From positions 930,001 to 994,000 of the forward strand of contig JAPFFF010000008.1 in the NCBI GenBank assembly GCA_039105265.1: a stretch of 64,000 nt of DNA, in the 5' to 3' direction. Under the pieces are notes generated by a model that did not search any database, was not told where the DNA came from, and worked only from the letters and a program-made list of their open reading frames with translations. Both the position numbers and the translations under genes were made by a program. Source of the DNA: Tritrichomonas musculus. Its lineage: Eukaryota > Parabasalia > Tritrichomonadida > Tritrichomonadidae. This document shows positions 18,873 through 29,391 of this stretch, piece after piece; positions within the stretch are counted from its first letter, which is position 1, and every line of letters starts with the position of its first letter.

Positions 18873-20870
18873 ATGAATTTCGTTCTTTTCCTTTTATCGC
18901 AATTTATTTTCTCCGTTCAGCAACCTCATCTGATTCCACAACCATTGAAAGTTGAGGTTATTTCAGAAAGTGATGAAGACGGATGGACTATTACAAATAA
19001 GATGCAAATTGGTTATGACCCCACAATTCCAGAAGCAGAATTACTTTTAAGCTATGTCACAAAATCATTTGAAGTTCCTACAGGTTATTCATTTACGACA
19101 GTTTCCAATTATGTTTCCAAAGGTTTATATTTTGGCTTATCAGATTCGACAGAAGAAAATGATTATCAACTTGAAATGACGGATGAATTAGTTGTTATCA
19201 CAGGAAAGAACCGAACCTCGTTATTCTATGGTTTCCAAACTCTTCTTCAACTATTACCATCAGCCATCTACTCAAACAAAACCGTTACATCATCAATCAA
19301 AGCGCAAAATCCGAATTTTGAATGGAAAGCCCAACCTTTAATCAAAGTATCAGACTCTCCCAGATTTTCATATCGAGGATTGATGGTTGATTCATGCCGC
19401 CATTTTTTCCCAGTTGATGTTATTAAGACGATGATTGATGGCATGTCACACTACAAGCTCAATACTCTTCATTTCCACCTCACAGATGACCAAGGATGGC
19501 GAATTGAACTGAAAAAGTTTCCAAATCTTACAAAATACGGCTCAACACGCGATTCATCACCCAAAATGTGGGACAGAAACCACCAAGACGACGTTGTTTA
19601 TGGTCCATACTTCTATACTGAAGAAGATCTTCGAGACATAATTAAATATGCAAAAGAAAGATGCATTTCAGTTGTCCCAGAAATTGAGATGCCTGGCCAT
19701 GGAATCTCGTGTCTCGCTGGCTATCCGCAGTACTCGTGCACTGGTGGCTCATTTAAGCCATATTGCAAGTGGGGCGTTACTGATGATATATTTTGTGCTG
19801 GCAATGATGAAACGATCACTTTTTTAGAGTCGATTTTAGACGAAGTTCTTTCAATTTTCACTGAGAATTTATATGTCCATCTCGGAGGCGATGAAGCACC
19901 GAAAACGCGCTGGAATTCATGTCCAAAATGCCAACAACGAATTAAAGATGAAGGATTGAAGGATTCAACACAGCTTCAGCAATGGTTCACGAAGCATTTC
20001 GCTTCTTATTTGGAATCAAAAGGACGAAGACTCGTTGGCTGGGACGACATTATTGAAGGCGGTCTTGAACTGCCGAAAAGCGGCGTTGTGATGTCGTATA
20101 GAGCAAACGGAGGAGGCAAAAAGGCAGCTGATTTGGGATACAATGTAATCATGTCTCCAGGCGATCACGGCTGCTATTTTGATTACTACCAATTCAGAGG
20201 GAAAGACAAATACGAATATTTGAGTAATCTGGGCACTTTAAAGATGATGTATTACTTCGATCCTTCCCAGCCTGTTGCTGAAGATAAGAGATACTTGGTA
20301 CTGGGCGCACAAGGGAATTTATGGTCAGAATACATCTGGGAAAGAAGTGACCTTCTCTATAAAGCATTTCCGAGAATTTTGGCTCTCGCCGAATCTTCTT
20401 GGTGTCCTGCTGATAACAAAGATTGGGAGAGATTCTTGCGAGATCTTGATCAATCTCATTATCAGAAAATTCTTGACATGGGAATCGAAAATGCAGCACC
20501 AATAAGTCTCGGTGATTCGGCTAAATGGGAAAAAGGCGACTTTGTGGAAGAAAAGTGGCTTTCTACCTCTTTCTCTGTGTCTGGTTCTTTCAACCAGAAA
20601 GGCACCTATGACATTGCTTTCATACATGTCAATGGATTGAGTAAGATTAAGATAAGAAACGTTAAGCTCCTCATAAATAATGCTGTGGTTGGTTCCGACG
20701 ACCACGAAGGAACTGCTGGAAACCCTGGAACAAACAACATTTATACAATGACGATAAGCCAGGCTCCTTCTGAAACTGACAAAATAGAAGTTTTTGCTGA
20801 AATAGAAGCTGTAGATGGAATTGATAGTTCTGGATATGTACATGTATTCGCTCATGATGAGAAAGATTAA
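18873..20870 (+). CDS. Beta-N-acetylhexosaminidase, GH20
   Basis: A 665-aa glycoside hydrolase family 20 enzyme that removes terminal GlcNAc/GalNAc from glycans (EC 3.2.1.52). Residues 1-16 (MNFVLFLLSQFIFSVQ) are a signal peptide, pointing to the lysosome or secretion. An N-terminal alpha/beta domain runs to ~160, followed by the TIM-barrel from RGLMVDSCRHFFP (~167). EIEMPGHG is at 270-277, and the catalytic pair Asp340-Glu341 lies in LGGDEAPKTRW, where substrate-assisted catalysis uses both residues. Paired cysteines (SCPKC, YSCTGG) fit a secreted fold. Length and motif order are complete, with no frame breaks. The C-terminal ~110 residues resemble the usual beta-rich extension. It lies convergent with the ankyrin gene at 21312. 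Free-living and parasitic trichomonads secrete such enzymes to use mucin sugars. Confidence 0.95.
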   Translation: MNFVLFLLSQFIFSVQQPHLIPQPLKVEVISESDEDGWTITNKMQIGYDPTIPEAELLLSYVTKSFEVPTGYSFTTVSNYVSKGLYFGLSDSTEENDYQLEMTDELVVITGKNRTSLFYGFQTLLQLLPSAIYSNKTVTSSIKAQNPNFEWKAQPLIKVSDSPRFSYRGLMVDSCRHFFPVDVIKTMIDGMSHYKLNTLHFHLTDDQGWRIELKKFPNLTKYGSTRDSSPKMWDRNHQDDVVYGPYFYTEEDLRDIIKYAKERCISVVPEIEMPGHGISCLAGYPQYSCTGGSFKPYCKWGVTDDIFCAGNDETITFLESILDEVLSIFTENLYVHLGGDEAPKTRWNSCPKCQQRIKDEGLKDSTQLQQWFTKHFASYLESKGRRLVGWDDIIEGGLELPKSGVVMSYRANGGGKKAADLGYNVIMSPGDHGCYFDYYQFRGKDKYEYLSNLGTLKMMYYFDPSQPVAEDKRYLVLGAQGNLWSEYIWERSDLLYKAFPRILALAESSWCPADNKDWERFLRDLDQSHYQKILDMGIENAAPISLGDSAKWEKGDFVEEKWLSTSFSVSGSFNQKGTYDIAFIHVNGLSKIKIRNVKLLINNAVVGSDDHEGTAGNPGTNNIYTMTISQAPSETDKIEVFAEIEAVDGIDSSGYVHVFAHDEKD

Positions 20871-21311
20871 GCTTGACTAAAATATTTTAGTTTATATATC
20901 TATACATATTTGATGTTTATTTTGGATTATTAACTCTGCAAATAACTAAATTGTTTTTATCATTGTTAGTAGGGAAATGTGCCGTTTTTTTGAGTCTATC
21001 AGATTTGTAATGCTGGGTATCATTATTTGAAATCATAATCCATAATTTTTAATGAATAAAATTTTATATCATATATAATATTTATATTTATTACATTAAA
21101 TCAATGTTATTTCATCGTCATTAAAGAATTATGACCAAATTAAAACTGTTGTAATGAACAAAAAAAAAGTTGTTACGTTGAATGCCAACGTAATAAAGGT
21201 CAATCTTTTTCAACGATTTCAACTTCAACCTTGCTCATTATAATAATATCATTAAAAATTTTTTTTCTTGAATAAAATTAGTTTCATTTAAATTATTTAT
21301 TTAGTAATTCA
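20871..21311. other. Convergent intergenic region
   Basis: 440 bp between the 3' ends of the hexosaminidase and ankyrin genes. AT-rich, with no gene or strong repeat seen. Confidence 0.5.
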
Positions 21312-22628
21312 TCAAAATAGAAAACCATTCATTCTAGAAAATATTTCAATATTTTCCAAAGATTCAATACTTTTCATTGTGCACAATTCATATTTCAGAT
21401 TAACTACTCCATGAACATTATTATTATTGACAGGATTCAAATTGCATACTTCATCGGTAGTCCTATCAAAACGGAAAGAAGACAAATTTATCTCAGTTGT
21501 TGCAACATCATCTTCTTTGTAATTTTCTATTCTCTTTACAGTAATCGTAAGTGTTTCTGAAAGAGAATGGACACAAAGTTTAAAAAATTGATTCCATTGT
21601 TCACGAAAATCCCATTGAGTTACGCCAGAATCATATTTTGTTTTAACCAAACAAATCAAATGTGAATCTTCGTTTGTTTTAATGAATTGAGATGATTTTA
21701 CGAAAATACAAAGAGCAAATCTAAATGAAAATAATTTGAATGGTAAACCGATTTGGTCAATAATTGAATCCTTTGAAAGTTCATTTGGCTTTTTACCTTC
21801 TTCATCTTGTACATTGATATCAATATCTTTTCGATTTAAAAAAAGTTGGATAATATTCTGATCGCCCAATTTATAAGCCAAGTGTAAAGCAGTTTTTTTA
21901 ACAATAGTTTTATTTGAGTCTATTAATACACCTGTTGAACCCCAAAAACCTTTTCCTGGGAAAAAGGTAAATGTAGCAAAAGAATTCACATCTAATTTTG
22001 GCTGTTCTAACAAAAGTTTTATTATATTTATATTATTTTTTTGAATCGATCTATGTAAAATTGTTTGCTCAACTTGTTTGAAATTGCAACTACCAAAGGA
22101 ATCCAATTTCATGTATGTTGAATATTTTTCTATTTCATTCAATGAAATTTTAGGATGAGACAACAAAAGTTCAATCATTTTAATATTTTCTAATTCAACA
22201 GTCAATTGTAATGGCGTATAAAATAAGTCAAAATGATGAACTTCAAAAACTTCAAATATCGATGTTGATTCATCAAAATTTGCTATGATATTAACATCAA
22301 TATTTGGATGATTTATTAGTTTCTCAGCAAACAAAGTGTTTTCTAGCATAATTGCCATGTGCAGAGGAGTCCATATAGTAGATCTATCAGATATTGGCTC
22401 AATAGTCATATTGATATCAATATTTGGATGATTTAATAATAAATCAAATATTTTGATATTGTCTACATTTATTGCTAATATCAATGGTGAAATTTTATCG
22501 TAATCTTGACCATTGAGCTTAAGATTAAATAATCTATCTTGTACGTTAACATCAGTATTAGGAAATTCTAGTAGAATTTCAACAATTTCAATATTTTCTT
22601 TTTTGATTGCTGCTATTAAAGGAGACAT
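21312..22628 (-). CDS. Ankyrin-repeat protein, C-terminal part (438 aa)
   Basis: Residues 1-285 are ankyrin repeats of the TPLHLAxxLGDxxIIxLLLxxPxIDIN type (about seven, for example IWTPLHMAIMLEN and KKTALHLAYKLGD), which mediate protein-protein contacts. Residues ~300-438 have no recognised fold. Its first residues (MSPLIAAIKKENIEIVEILL) start in the middle of an ankyrin repeat. The gene just upstream (22790-23977) ends where such repeats should begin, and the two are separated by a 161-bp AT-rich repeat and are in different frames. Together they look like one ankyrin gene split by expansion of that repeat, although this half may be expressed on its own from its ATG. Confidence 0.65.
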   Translation of the reverse strand: MSPLIAAIKKENIEIVEILLEFPNTDVNVQDRLFNLKLNGQDYDKISPLILAINVDNIKIFDLLLNHPNIDINMTIEPISDRSTIWTPLHMAIMLENTLFAEKLINHPNIDVNIIANFDESTSIFEVFEVHHFDLFYTPLQLTVELENIKMIELLLSHPKISLNEIEKYSTYMKLDSFGSCNFKQVEQTILHRSIQKNNINIIKLLLEQPKLDVNSFATFTFFPGKGFWGSTGVLIDSNKTIVKKTALHLAYKLGDQNIIQLFLNRKDIDINVQDEEGKKPNELSKDSIIDQIGLPFKLFSFRFALCIFVKSSQFIKTNEDSHLICLVKTKYDSGVTQWDFREQWNQFFKLCVHSLSETLTITVKRIENYKEDDVATTEINLSSFRFDRTTDEVCNLNPVNNNNVHGVVNLKYELCTMKSIESLENIEIFSRMNGFLF

Positions 22629-22789
22629 ATAAAAAACTTAACTTGAAATTTGATTAAAATTAAATCAAAAAACTTTATTAATAAAAAAGATTATAAATTT
22701 GATTAAAATTGATAATAAATGTCATTAAAATAGATAATAAATGTCATTAAAAAGATTATAAATTTGATTAAAATAGATAATAAATGTCA
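22629..22789. repeat. AT-rich tandem repeat between two ankyrin frames
   Basis: Three imperfect copies of a ~40-bp unit (AATGTCATTAAAATAGATAA / TATAAATTTGATTAAAAT) sit exactly between the end of the upstream ankyrin-protein frame and the start of the downstream one. The first unit begins in the coding sequence of the upstream frame, so it may have grown by slippage from coding DNA. Confidence 0.55.
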
Positions 22790-23977
22790 TTAAAATTGAT
22801 AATAAATGTAAATAATGTTCTCTTTGACTTCTTTAGCTTTTAATGTCTCAAGAGTCATCTCAACAAATATAGGATAATCATACTTGCACAAATAAACTAG
22901 AAATGATTGATCAATGCAATTTTCTTTGATAAAGGCGTAATTATGATATTTAAGAGATTGAATAACAACTGATTTTTCGGTTGAGTTTATCAAATATTTT
23001 TTCTCCAAATAATTGGCAATTGAATTATGATGACACCTTATTGCTTCTTTAAAGACATCAATAAAGGAATCCTTAGGTTTAATGTCATTGTTTTCCAGAA
23101 TATTAATTAATTCAACATTATTTCCATGGATTGCAAATTTCCACAAAGAAGGAGTCAATTTAACGCCATTATTTTGTAAATAAGTAAAAATTTGAATTGA
23201 TCCATAAAATGCAGCATATTCTATTAAACTGATTTTATCATAATATCTATTTGTCATTTGCATTTTAAAGTGGTCATTCAAAAAAGAATTTGCCTCAAAA
23301 ACAGAATAATTAATCGTTTTATTGAATGAAATTTTTTGTTGTTGAATAAATTCAATAAACTCGTTAATATCGTCTTTTTGAATGATTCGACATATTTTAT
23401 AGCCATTTTCACCAACTTTCCTTTTCTCATTAAAATCTTTTGGATTTTTGGCTGATTGAGTTTTATCTTGAATAATTTTAATCATCTTTTTATTAATTTT
23501 TGTTTCTTCTTTGGCTAAATATTCTTTGATTTCTGGCAAAAAATATGATATGTATTCATATTTTTCATATTTATCGTTAAGCATAAATTTTTTAATTACA
23601 TATTCGTCGAACTCAATTATTTTTTCCTCGTAAAGAAATAATAATATCCTCTTGTTATTTTTGAAAATATTGAATATTTCTGAATTGTTGAAATATTTCT
23701 TTATATCTTCTTTGATATATTGCAAAATTCGATCGATTTTTGGGAAAAAATTGGGCGATCGCTGGTGATTGTCTAATATGTTATAAAGCAAATGAAGAAA
23801 TTCTTTGAGATCTCGCTGATTTTTTTGAACTTTGAAGCCAATAAGAAAATTAATTAGATTTTGAAAGTTTTCTTCGGAATTCTTTTCATCTCCTAAAAAT
23901 TCTAAAAGATTATTTTGAGCTTTCCCCATTTTTTCAATATATGCATCAAAACATTTCATTGTATCCATATTAGGCAA
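22790..23977 (-). CDS. Ankyrin-family protein, N-terminal part (395 aa; trichomonad long-helical type)
   Basis: Same architecture as 24383-25594: an N-terminal helical region of ~200 residues (FxxLINFLIGFKVQKN, FPKIDRILQYIKED, EIFNIFKNNKRILLFL), then SLIEYAAFYGSIQIFTYLQ and the following SLWKFAIHGNNVELINILE ankyrin-like repeats. This combination (DUF3447-type) is abundant in trichomonads. It normally continues into ordinary ankyrin repeats; here the frame ends at YIYYQF in AT-rich repeat sequence. Divergent from the similar gene at 24383, so the pair may be an inverted duplication. Role probably protein scaffolding; specific partner unknown. Confidence 0.7.
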   Translation of the reverse strand: MPNMDTMKCFDAYIEKMGKAQNNLLEFLGDEKNSEENFQNLINFLIGFKVQKNQRDLKEFLHLLYNILDNHQRSPNFFPKIDRILQYIKEDIKKYFNNSEIFNIFKNNKRILLFLYEEKIIEFDEYVIKKFMLNDKYEKYEYISYFLPEIKEYLAKEETKINKKMIKIIQDKTQSAKNPKDFNEKRKVGENGYKICRIIQKDDINEFIEFIQQQKISFNKTINYSVFEANSFLNDHFKMQMTNRYYDKISLIEYAAFYGSIQIFTYLQNNGVKLTPSLWKFAIHGNNVELINILENNDIKPKDSFIDVFKEAIRCHHNSIANYLEKKYLINSTEKSVVIQSLKYHNYAFIKENCIDQSFLVYLCKYDYPIFVEMTLETLKAKEVKENIIYIYYQF

Positions 23978-24382
23978 ATCTCCTATTTTTTTTAGGAAAA
24001 TTTCCGAAATTTTGAGATGTTATTCAATTTTTCAAGGAGAACATTCAATTTGCAATGCTCTAATACGATTTCCAAATTTTGGAACATTATTAGTCCATTT
24101 GAATGAATATTTTTAAATTTCTTAGAATTACCAGGAAAAAATATATTTGACCTTATCAAATTCGAAATATAATACTATTATTATATTATTTTTATTTTTA
24201 TCATTTCATATAAAGAGTTTTCCTTAAATATTCGTTGCTTTCAGTTACTTGTTTTTCTTTTTTAAAAAATTTGAAAATAAGAAGATTTGCTCATAGTTTT
24301 GATTAATTATGTTTTTGAAAATATATTTGTCCGTGACGTTAATTAATAAAAATGTGAAATATGATATAAAAATTTTTTAAAA
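23978..24382. other. Divergent intergenic region between two related ankyrin genes
   Basis: 405 bp, AT-rich. It must contain the promoters of both flanking genes, but no motif could be assigned with confidence. Confidence 0.5.
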
Positions 24383-26230
24383 ATGGAAATAATACAATAC
24401 TTCGAAAGGAAAAAAGAGTTTTATGACATTATTTATTCATTTTTTAATGAAGATAACGAAAAATCTGACAGTGAATATCAAAATATAATTACTTTTTTAA
24501 ATACACAGCAAATTGATCAAGATGTAATTGAAATGAAAGCATTTCTTCAATTTATATCAAAAATATCAAAAAATCATCATGCAACCTCTCTTTTTTTTAG
24601 TAAAATTGAACACATTCTCTTTCATTACAAAGAAAGTATCAAACAGACCTTTTCAAATGAAGAAATATTTGATATTTTCAAAAACAGCAGACGAATCCTT
24701 CGATTTATTTTCAAAAATGGAATAATAGTTGTTGATGATTTTATATTAACTCTTATGTTAGAGAAGTCAAGAGATGATTTTCAAAAAGCACGTGAAATTT
24801 TTCTATTGGAATCTGATTTAGACGATACAAAGTCAATCAAATTTTATTATTACTATTATTTCTATCAAGAAATGAAATCTTTATTTGATGAAGAAGACAT
24901 TGAAACTGTTAAAAGTCAACTTATTGAAATCGATCAATTTTTCGATGATCAACTTTTTGAGAGAAAATGTGAAGAAGGCGAAAATGACTCAGAAATTTGT
25001 TATCTAATTCGGAATGATTCAATAGAAGACTTTGTATCATTAATGAACCGAACAAATATTTCACCATCAAGGTCAATTAAGCCATCAATTTTTGAGACAA
25101 ATTCTTTTTTAATCAAAAACAATGAAAGAACATCATTAATTGAATATGCTGCGTTTTTTGGATCAATTCAAATTTTCAATTATTTACGAATGAGCAAAGC
25201 TGAATTAAGACCAACATTGTGGCTTTATTCAATTCATTCAAATAATGCAGAAATGATTCATCTTCTTGAAGAAAATCACGTTAAACCGCCAAATGATTCT
25301 TTTCTTACTTGTCTTGAAGAGGCAATCAAATGTCATCACAATGAAATTGCAAGATATATTCAAAACAACTTGATCGAAGACGAATGTTTAAATAAATTTG
25401 ATAAAAGCGTCATTTCATTCAGTCTTCATTATCGTAATTATTCATTTTTACCAGATGATTTCTTGAATGATCCTTTTATATTCATTTACTTTTGCAGCTA
25501 TAATTATGTCAAGCCTGTTGAACTTTATTTAAAGAACAAAGACATCAAATTTGATATTAATCAAAGAGTAATTTTTAAAAAAAAATTATTTTAAAATGGA
25601 ATTTCTATGTTTTCTATTAATAATGCGACTGCTTTAAATCGTGCTGCTAATAAAAACAATATTGAAATTGTTGATCTTTTACTGTCTAATCCAGAGATTG
25701 AAATAGGAATTGAATTCAAAAAATGCAAAAAATTGACCAAAATTTCAATTCCTTCTCATGTGCTTAAAATTCATGAAAATGCATTTGCTTACTGTGAACG
25801 GCTGGAAGTGATATCTATTCCTCCATCTGTTACTTCTATTGGAAATGAAGCTTTTGAATTTTGCTCATCATTGACTGAAATTTCTATTCCACCATTCGTC
25901 ACTACAATTGGAGAATGTACTTTTAGGGATTGTATATCATTAAAAAAAGTGACAATGCATAATGTGATTAAAATTAGAGATCAGGCATTCTATAATTGCG
26001 TTTCTTTGTGCGAAATTTCATTTCCTTGCATGCTGATATCAATTGGTTATGAAGCATTTTATAAATGTTCCTCATTAACTGATGTTTTCATCCCACCTTC
26101 AGTGACTTATGTAGGTAAAGATGCTTTTTCAAGTTGTAAAGGATTGAAACAAATTTCAATTCCTGCATCAGTTAATGCATATGATATTGGAATCCGTAGT
26201 AATGTCAAAGTGATTGAAATTGAAGATTAA
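24383..26230 (+). pseudogene. Ankyrin (DUF3447-type) plus BspA-like LRR gene with an in-frame TAA
   Basis: Codons 1-403 encode the helical region and ankyrin-like repeats of the same family as 22790-23977. A single TAA at 25592 then interrupts the frame. The same frame continues without another stop through an ankyrin repeat (ATALNRAANKNNIEIVDLLL at 25625-25684) and then six BspA-type LRR_5 units (for example EVISIPPSVTSIGNEAFEFC) to 26230. Because the frame is kept across the stop, this is best read as one gene broken by a nonsense change in an A/T-rich stretch, or two genes if the ATG at 25607 is used. Ankyrin to BspA-LRR fusion is itself unusual. BspA-like repeats in trichomonads are linked to surface adhesion, but no signal peptide or membrane anchor is seen here. 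Confidence 0.65.
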
Positions 26231-26618
26231 AATCACACAAATAACTCCTTAAAAACTTAAATTATAATAATAAACAATTGAGTAATTATAGAAAATATGA
26301 ATTGAGTAATTATAGAAAAAAAAAAAACTGTTAAAACATAATCACAGAATTTTGCTACTGAAGAAGGTGCTTAAAATATCACTTTTTTCAAAGAGTAACT
26401 GCCTTTGAAAGATTATTCACCATTTTTTTTAATTGAAAGAATTATTTTTTAACGATCATATTGAATTCATTTTTTTTATTATTATTTTAGGTGTTTTTAA
26501 TCTTCAGTTCTTTAGGTTGTATTTTGGGCGTCTTGAACGATTTTGGATACATTTATTTATAATTTATGCATAGGAATAAATAATAATAAATATCAATTTT
26601 TTATAGGTATAATCATTT
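26231..26618. other. Convergent intergenic region
   Basis: 388 bp of AT-rich DNA with a short duplicated segment (TTGAGTAATTATAGAAAA twice near 26280-26316). No gene seen. Confidence 0.5.
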
Positions 26619-28931
26619 TCATAAAGGAGATATTTTTGCATATCCATTTCCTTGTTTAGCATGACAGCTCACTGCATTGGATGATGCGTTGGCTGTGGCT
26701 ACTGTTTTTGTTTCAGTTGAAGAAGAAGTTTGTACATTGTAACCGTACATACATGCATCGGTCAATTTGGAAGTGTTGATGTAGCCTGAGCCACCACCGC
26801 CAGGTCCAGAATTTCCACCACTTCCACCACCATAAAATCCACCACCACCACCAGCACCTGAATTATTACCAAATGGATTGGGACAATTTGCACCTTGTCC
26901 AAATGATCCACTTCCATTCCATGAGGATCCAGCTTTACCACCTGAATTCTGAGTTCCACCTTCTCCAATTCTGTTGGATTCTTGTTCACAACTTCCTTTT
27001 GCGCCGCTGAATCCACCACCACATCCACCTTTTGAATTCCATCTACTATTTTTAAATCTTGTTCCATCAACAGCACCGCCGCCTCCGCCAGCAACAATGA
27101 GGAGGCTGTTAGAATAGTCGCTTGAAAAATCAGTCAAAGTTCCTGATTTAAGTCCTATATGAGTGGCACCACCACCTCCGTATGCATTTAAATAATTATT
27201 GCCGCCGTTGCCACCACCATTGTAGCCACCAGTAGTGATTGATTGAGCTGTTCCACCAACGGCAATGTAAACAGTAGTTCTTGATGTAAAACTAATGTTA
27301 CCAACAGAATAACCGCCATAACCACCATAATAAGTTGTATTATAGCTTCCACCTTGGGCACCCCACACCTCAAGCTTATATTTGCCTGGCTCCAATTCAA
27401 CTGACTCAACAAATCCTTTATAATCGAAAGACAAAACTTCTACACCAAGTGATGTGACTGGACTACTCACAAATTCTTTCATGTAGTGGTTTTTAAATAC
27501 AACAATTGCATGCAAATAATAAGTACCTCCTCTTACATTAAATTCAAAATTTTTGGGATTTTGATCAATAAAAGAAGAATTCTCATATTCATTCGCACCT
27601 AATTCTTTTGATGAGTCAGTATTCAAAAGATATTTAGACATGGATGTTTCAATGTCTTCAAATCGATTCAATTTTATTGATCCTTTAATTGATTGGTCAG
27701 ATTGCACATTTATTTCAATACCAAGCAATTCATTTAATTCTTTTGTAGCTTTTATTTCACTTCCATCAATAGATTTTGCTTCAATTAAAACTTTTTCAAG
27801 CATCAAGCATTTAAACTTTAACAATTTTTCATTTTTTTCCTGAATTTCAATTGAATTGTCAACTTTTTGAATAACGGTCCATTCAACTCCATCTTCAAAA
27901 GCATTTGCTGGTTCAATTTTAGCAGTTAAAGTAATTATTTCATTTAATATTACATATTCATGATCAGATTCTATTGAAATTTTTGTTACTTTTCTACTCT
28001 TAACTTTTTCAATCACTTTTGATTGCTCTGAAATAGTAGTCTCTAATTGACGCACCTTATTTTTAATGCTTTGGTATTCATCTGGGTCGATTGTATTTAT
28101 CAATTCCTTATGCTTTTGAAACTCTGATTGAATCTCATTCATTTTTTGTGAAAAAATAATTTTCAGTTTATTCAACTCACTCAATAATTGAGAGGAAGTT
28201 TCTAATAAAAATTTGGGACTCATCATGCTAAAGTCAAAAATATCAGAATATTCATTTAACAGCTTTGAAAACAAAGCAATTCTTTCATTTTCAATATCAA
28301 GATTTAAAAATAATACAGATGCATCTTTTTTGTAATGATCAAGACATTTGAATAGAAATTCAATTATTTGACCTTGGTTTGTTTGATTCATTGAATTTAA
28401 ATTCAATTGAGGGGAATTCAATATACGATAGAGAACTGGTATTGGTAATTGGAAAAGTTGTTCATTATCGATGTATTCAAAAAAGCGGGATGCAATTTGT
28501 ATTTCTTCTTGTTGAAGGTCAATTTTGGCCTCTTCTTTTTGGCAGTTTTTTAGCTTGAAAAAAAGTGATTGAAGAAGAAGGTTGTTCTCGTTACTCATGA
28601 TATATTCTGTTGCAAGTCGATTTAGTTCTGGTACTTCATATTGAATAGAAAGTTGTCGTAGGGAAAAAACGTTGGATTCTGTAATTTCAAAAGGTTCATT
28701 TTGGCAGCATGCAATAAATACAGGAATGGAGTCTTCAGTTATGTCGTAATCATCTATTTGAAGTTTTATGTCTTCATTATGCTTATATTGTTGCCTGTTT
28801 TTTGAAAAGAAATTTGAATTTATTTTAATCAAGCGAAAATCAACAGGATATTTTTTTCCTTTGTAAACAAAGTTTTTGTTTGCACGAATAGGCATTTTAA
28901 TCTGACTACGAGATTCACTAGAATTGCTCAT
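26619..28931 (-). CDS. BTB-like protein with C-terminal glycine-rich domain (770 aa)
   Basis: Residues ~20-130 read as a BTB/POZ-like fold (FVYKGKKYPVDFRLIKINSN ... FRLIKI, SNVFSLRQLSIQYEVPELN), normally used for dimerisation or ubiquitin-ligase contacts. A helical/coiled-coil stretch lies at ~230-310, and ~320-420 resembles a beta-sandwich. From ~495 (YKLEVWGAQGGSY) to the end is a Gly-rich domain with YGGYGGYSVG, VAGGGGG and repeated GGG blocks, like the glycine-rich domain of ALK/LTK-type receptors that is common in trichomonad proteins. It also resembles bacterial fibre modules. No signal peptide or membrane segment is visible. The frame is intact. Confidence 0.75.
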   Translation of the reverse strand: MSNSSESRSQIKMPIRANKNFVYKGKKYPVDFRLIKINSNFFSKNRQQYKHNEDIKLQIDDYDITEDSIPVFIACCQNEPFEITESNVFSLRQLSIQYEVPELNRLATEYIMSNENNLLLQSLFFKLKNCQKEEAKIDLQQEEIQIASRFFEYIDNEQLFQLPIPVLYRILNSPQLNLNSMNQTNQGQIIEFLFKCLDHYKKDASVLFLNLDIENERIALFSKLLNEYSDIFDFSMMSPKFLLETSSQLLSELNKLKIIFSQKMNEIQSEFQKHKELINTIDPDEYQSIKNKVRQLETTISEQSKVIEKVKSRKVTKISIESDHEYVILNEIITLTAKIEPANAFEDGVEWTVIQKVDNSIEIQEKNEKLLKFKCLMLEKVLIEAKSIDGSEIKATKELNELLGIEINVQSDQSIKGSIKLNRFEDIETSMSKYLLNTDSSKELGANEYENSSFIDQNPKNFEFNVRGGTYYLHAIVVFKNHYMKEFVSSPVTSLGVEVLSFDYKGFVESVELEPGKYKLEVWGAQGGSYNTTYYGGYGGYSVGNISFTSRTTVYIAVGGTAQSITTGGYNGGGNGGNNYLNAYGGGGATHIGLKSGTLTDFSSDYSNSLLIVAGGGGGAVDGTRFKNSRWNSKGGCGGGFSGAKGSCEQESNRIGEGGTQNSGGKAGSSWNGSGSFGQGANCPNPFGNNSGAGGGGGFYGGGSGGNSGPGGGGSGYINTSKLTDACMYGYNVQTSSSTETKTVATANASSNAVSCHAKQGNGYAKISPL

Positions 28932-29280
28932 AGAATTTTAACTAAATAAGTGGCCAAAAATACTCTCAATTATTGAAATTTTAATATGGCATTTTTTTTG
29001 AGAAATCGGATTTCAGGCACTCCACTTTTTAAATGACTCATTACTTCAAAAAGTTATGTGCTAAAATAATAATTTACACAAAATTTATAAATATTTCAAT
29101 TAAAATTTTCAAAAAACATGAAAAAAAATCCACCAATATCTCAATAAATACTTTTAAAAAAAGCTGAAAAAAACTTTTTTTGTTTTTATTTCACAATAAA
29201 AAATCCAAAAAAAGAAATAAACAAATTATTATTTTTATTGAAGTATTGAAATTCAATAACACTTTTAAAAAAGTAAATAA

Positions 29281-29312
<32 letters not shown>

Positions 29313-29391
29313 TAAAACGGTGGGAAGCTCAGAGACGTATTTTAATAAAATACAATCAGTAATTAAACATTAACCATAACATTAATAACAT
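28932..29391. other. Intergenic, AT-rich with homopolymer runs
   Basis: Between the 5' end of the BTB gene and the 3' end of the phosphatase gene. Contains a T-run (29283-29302) followed by A-runs. A 60-codon open frame across it is low-complexity and not credible as a gene. Confidence 0.5.

Noticed and set aside
20194-20855. Leftward frames within the hexosaminidase gene
   Set aside because: Shadow frames of a confident GH20 coding region.
26762-27412. Alternative frames in the Gly-rich region
   Set aside because: Products of GGN-rich codons on the coding strand; no independent start or motif.
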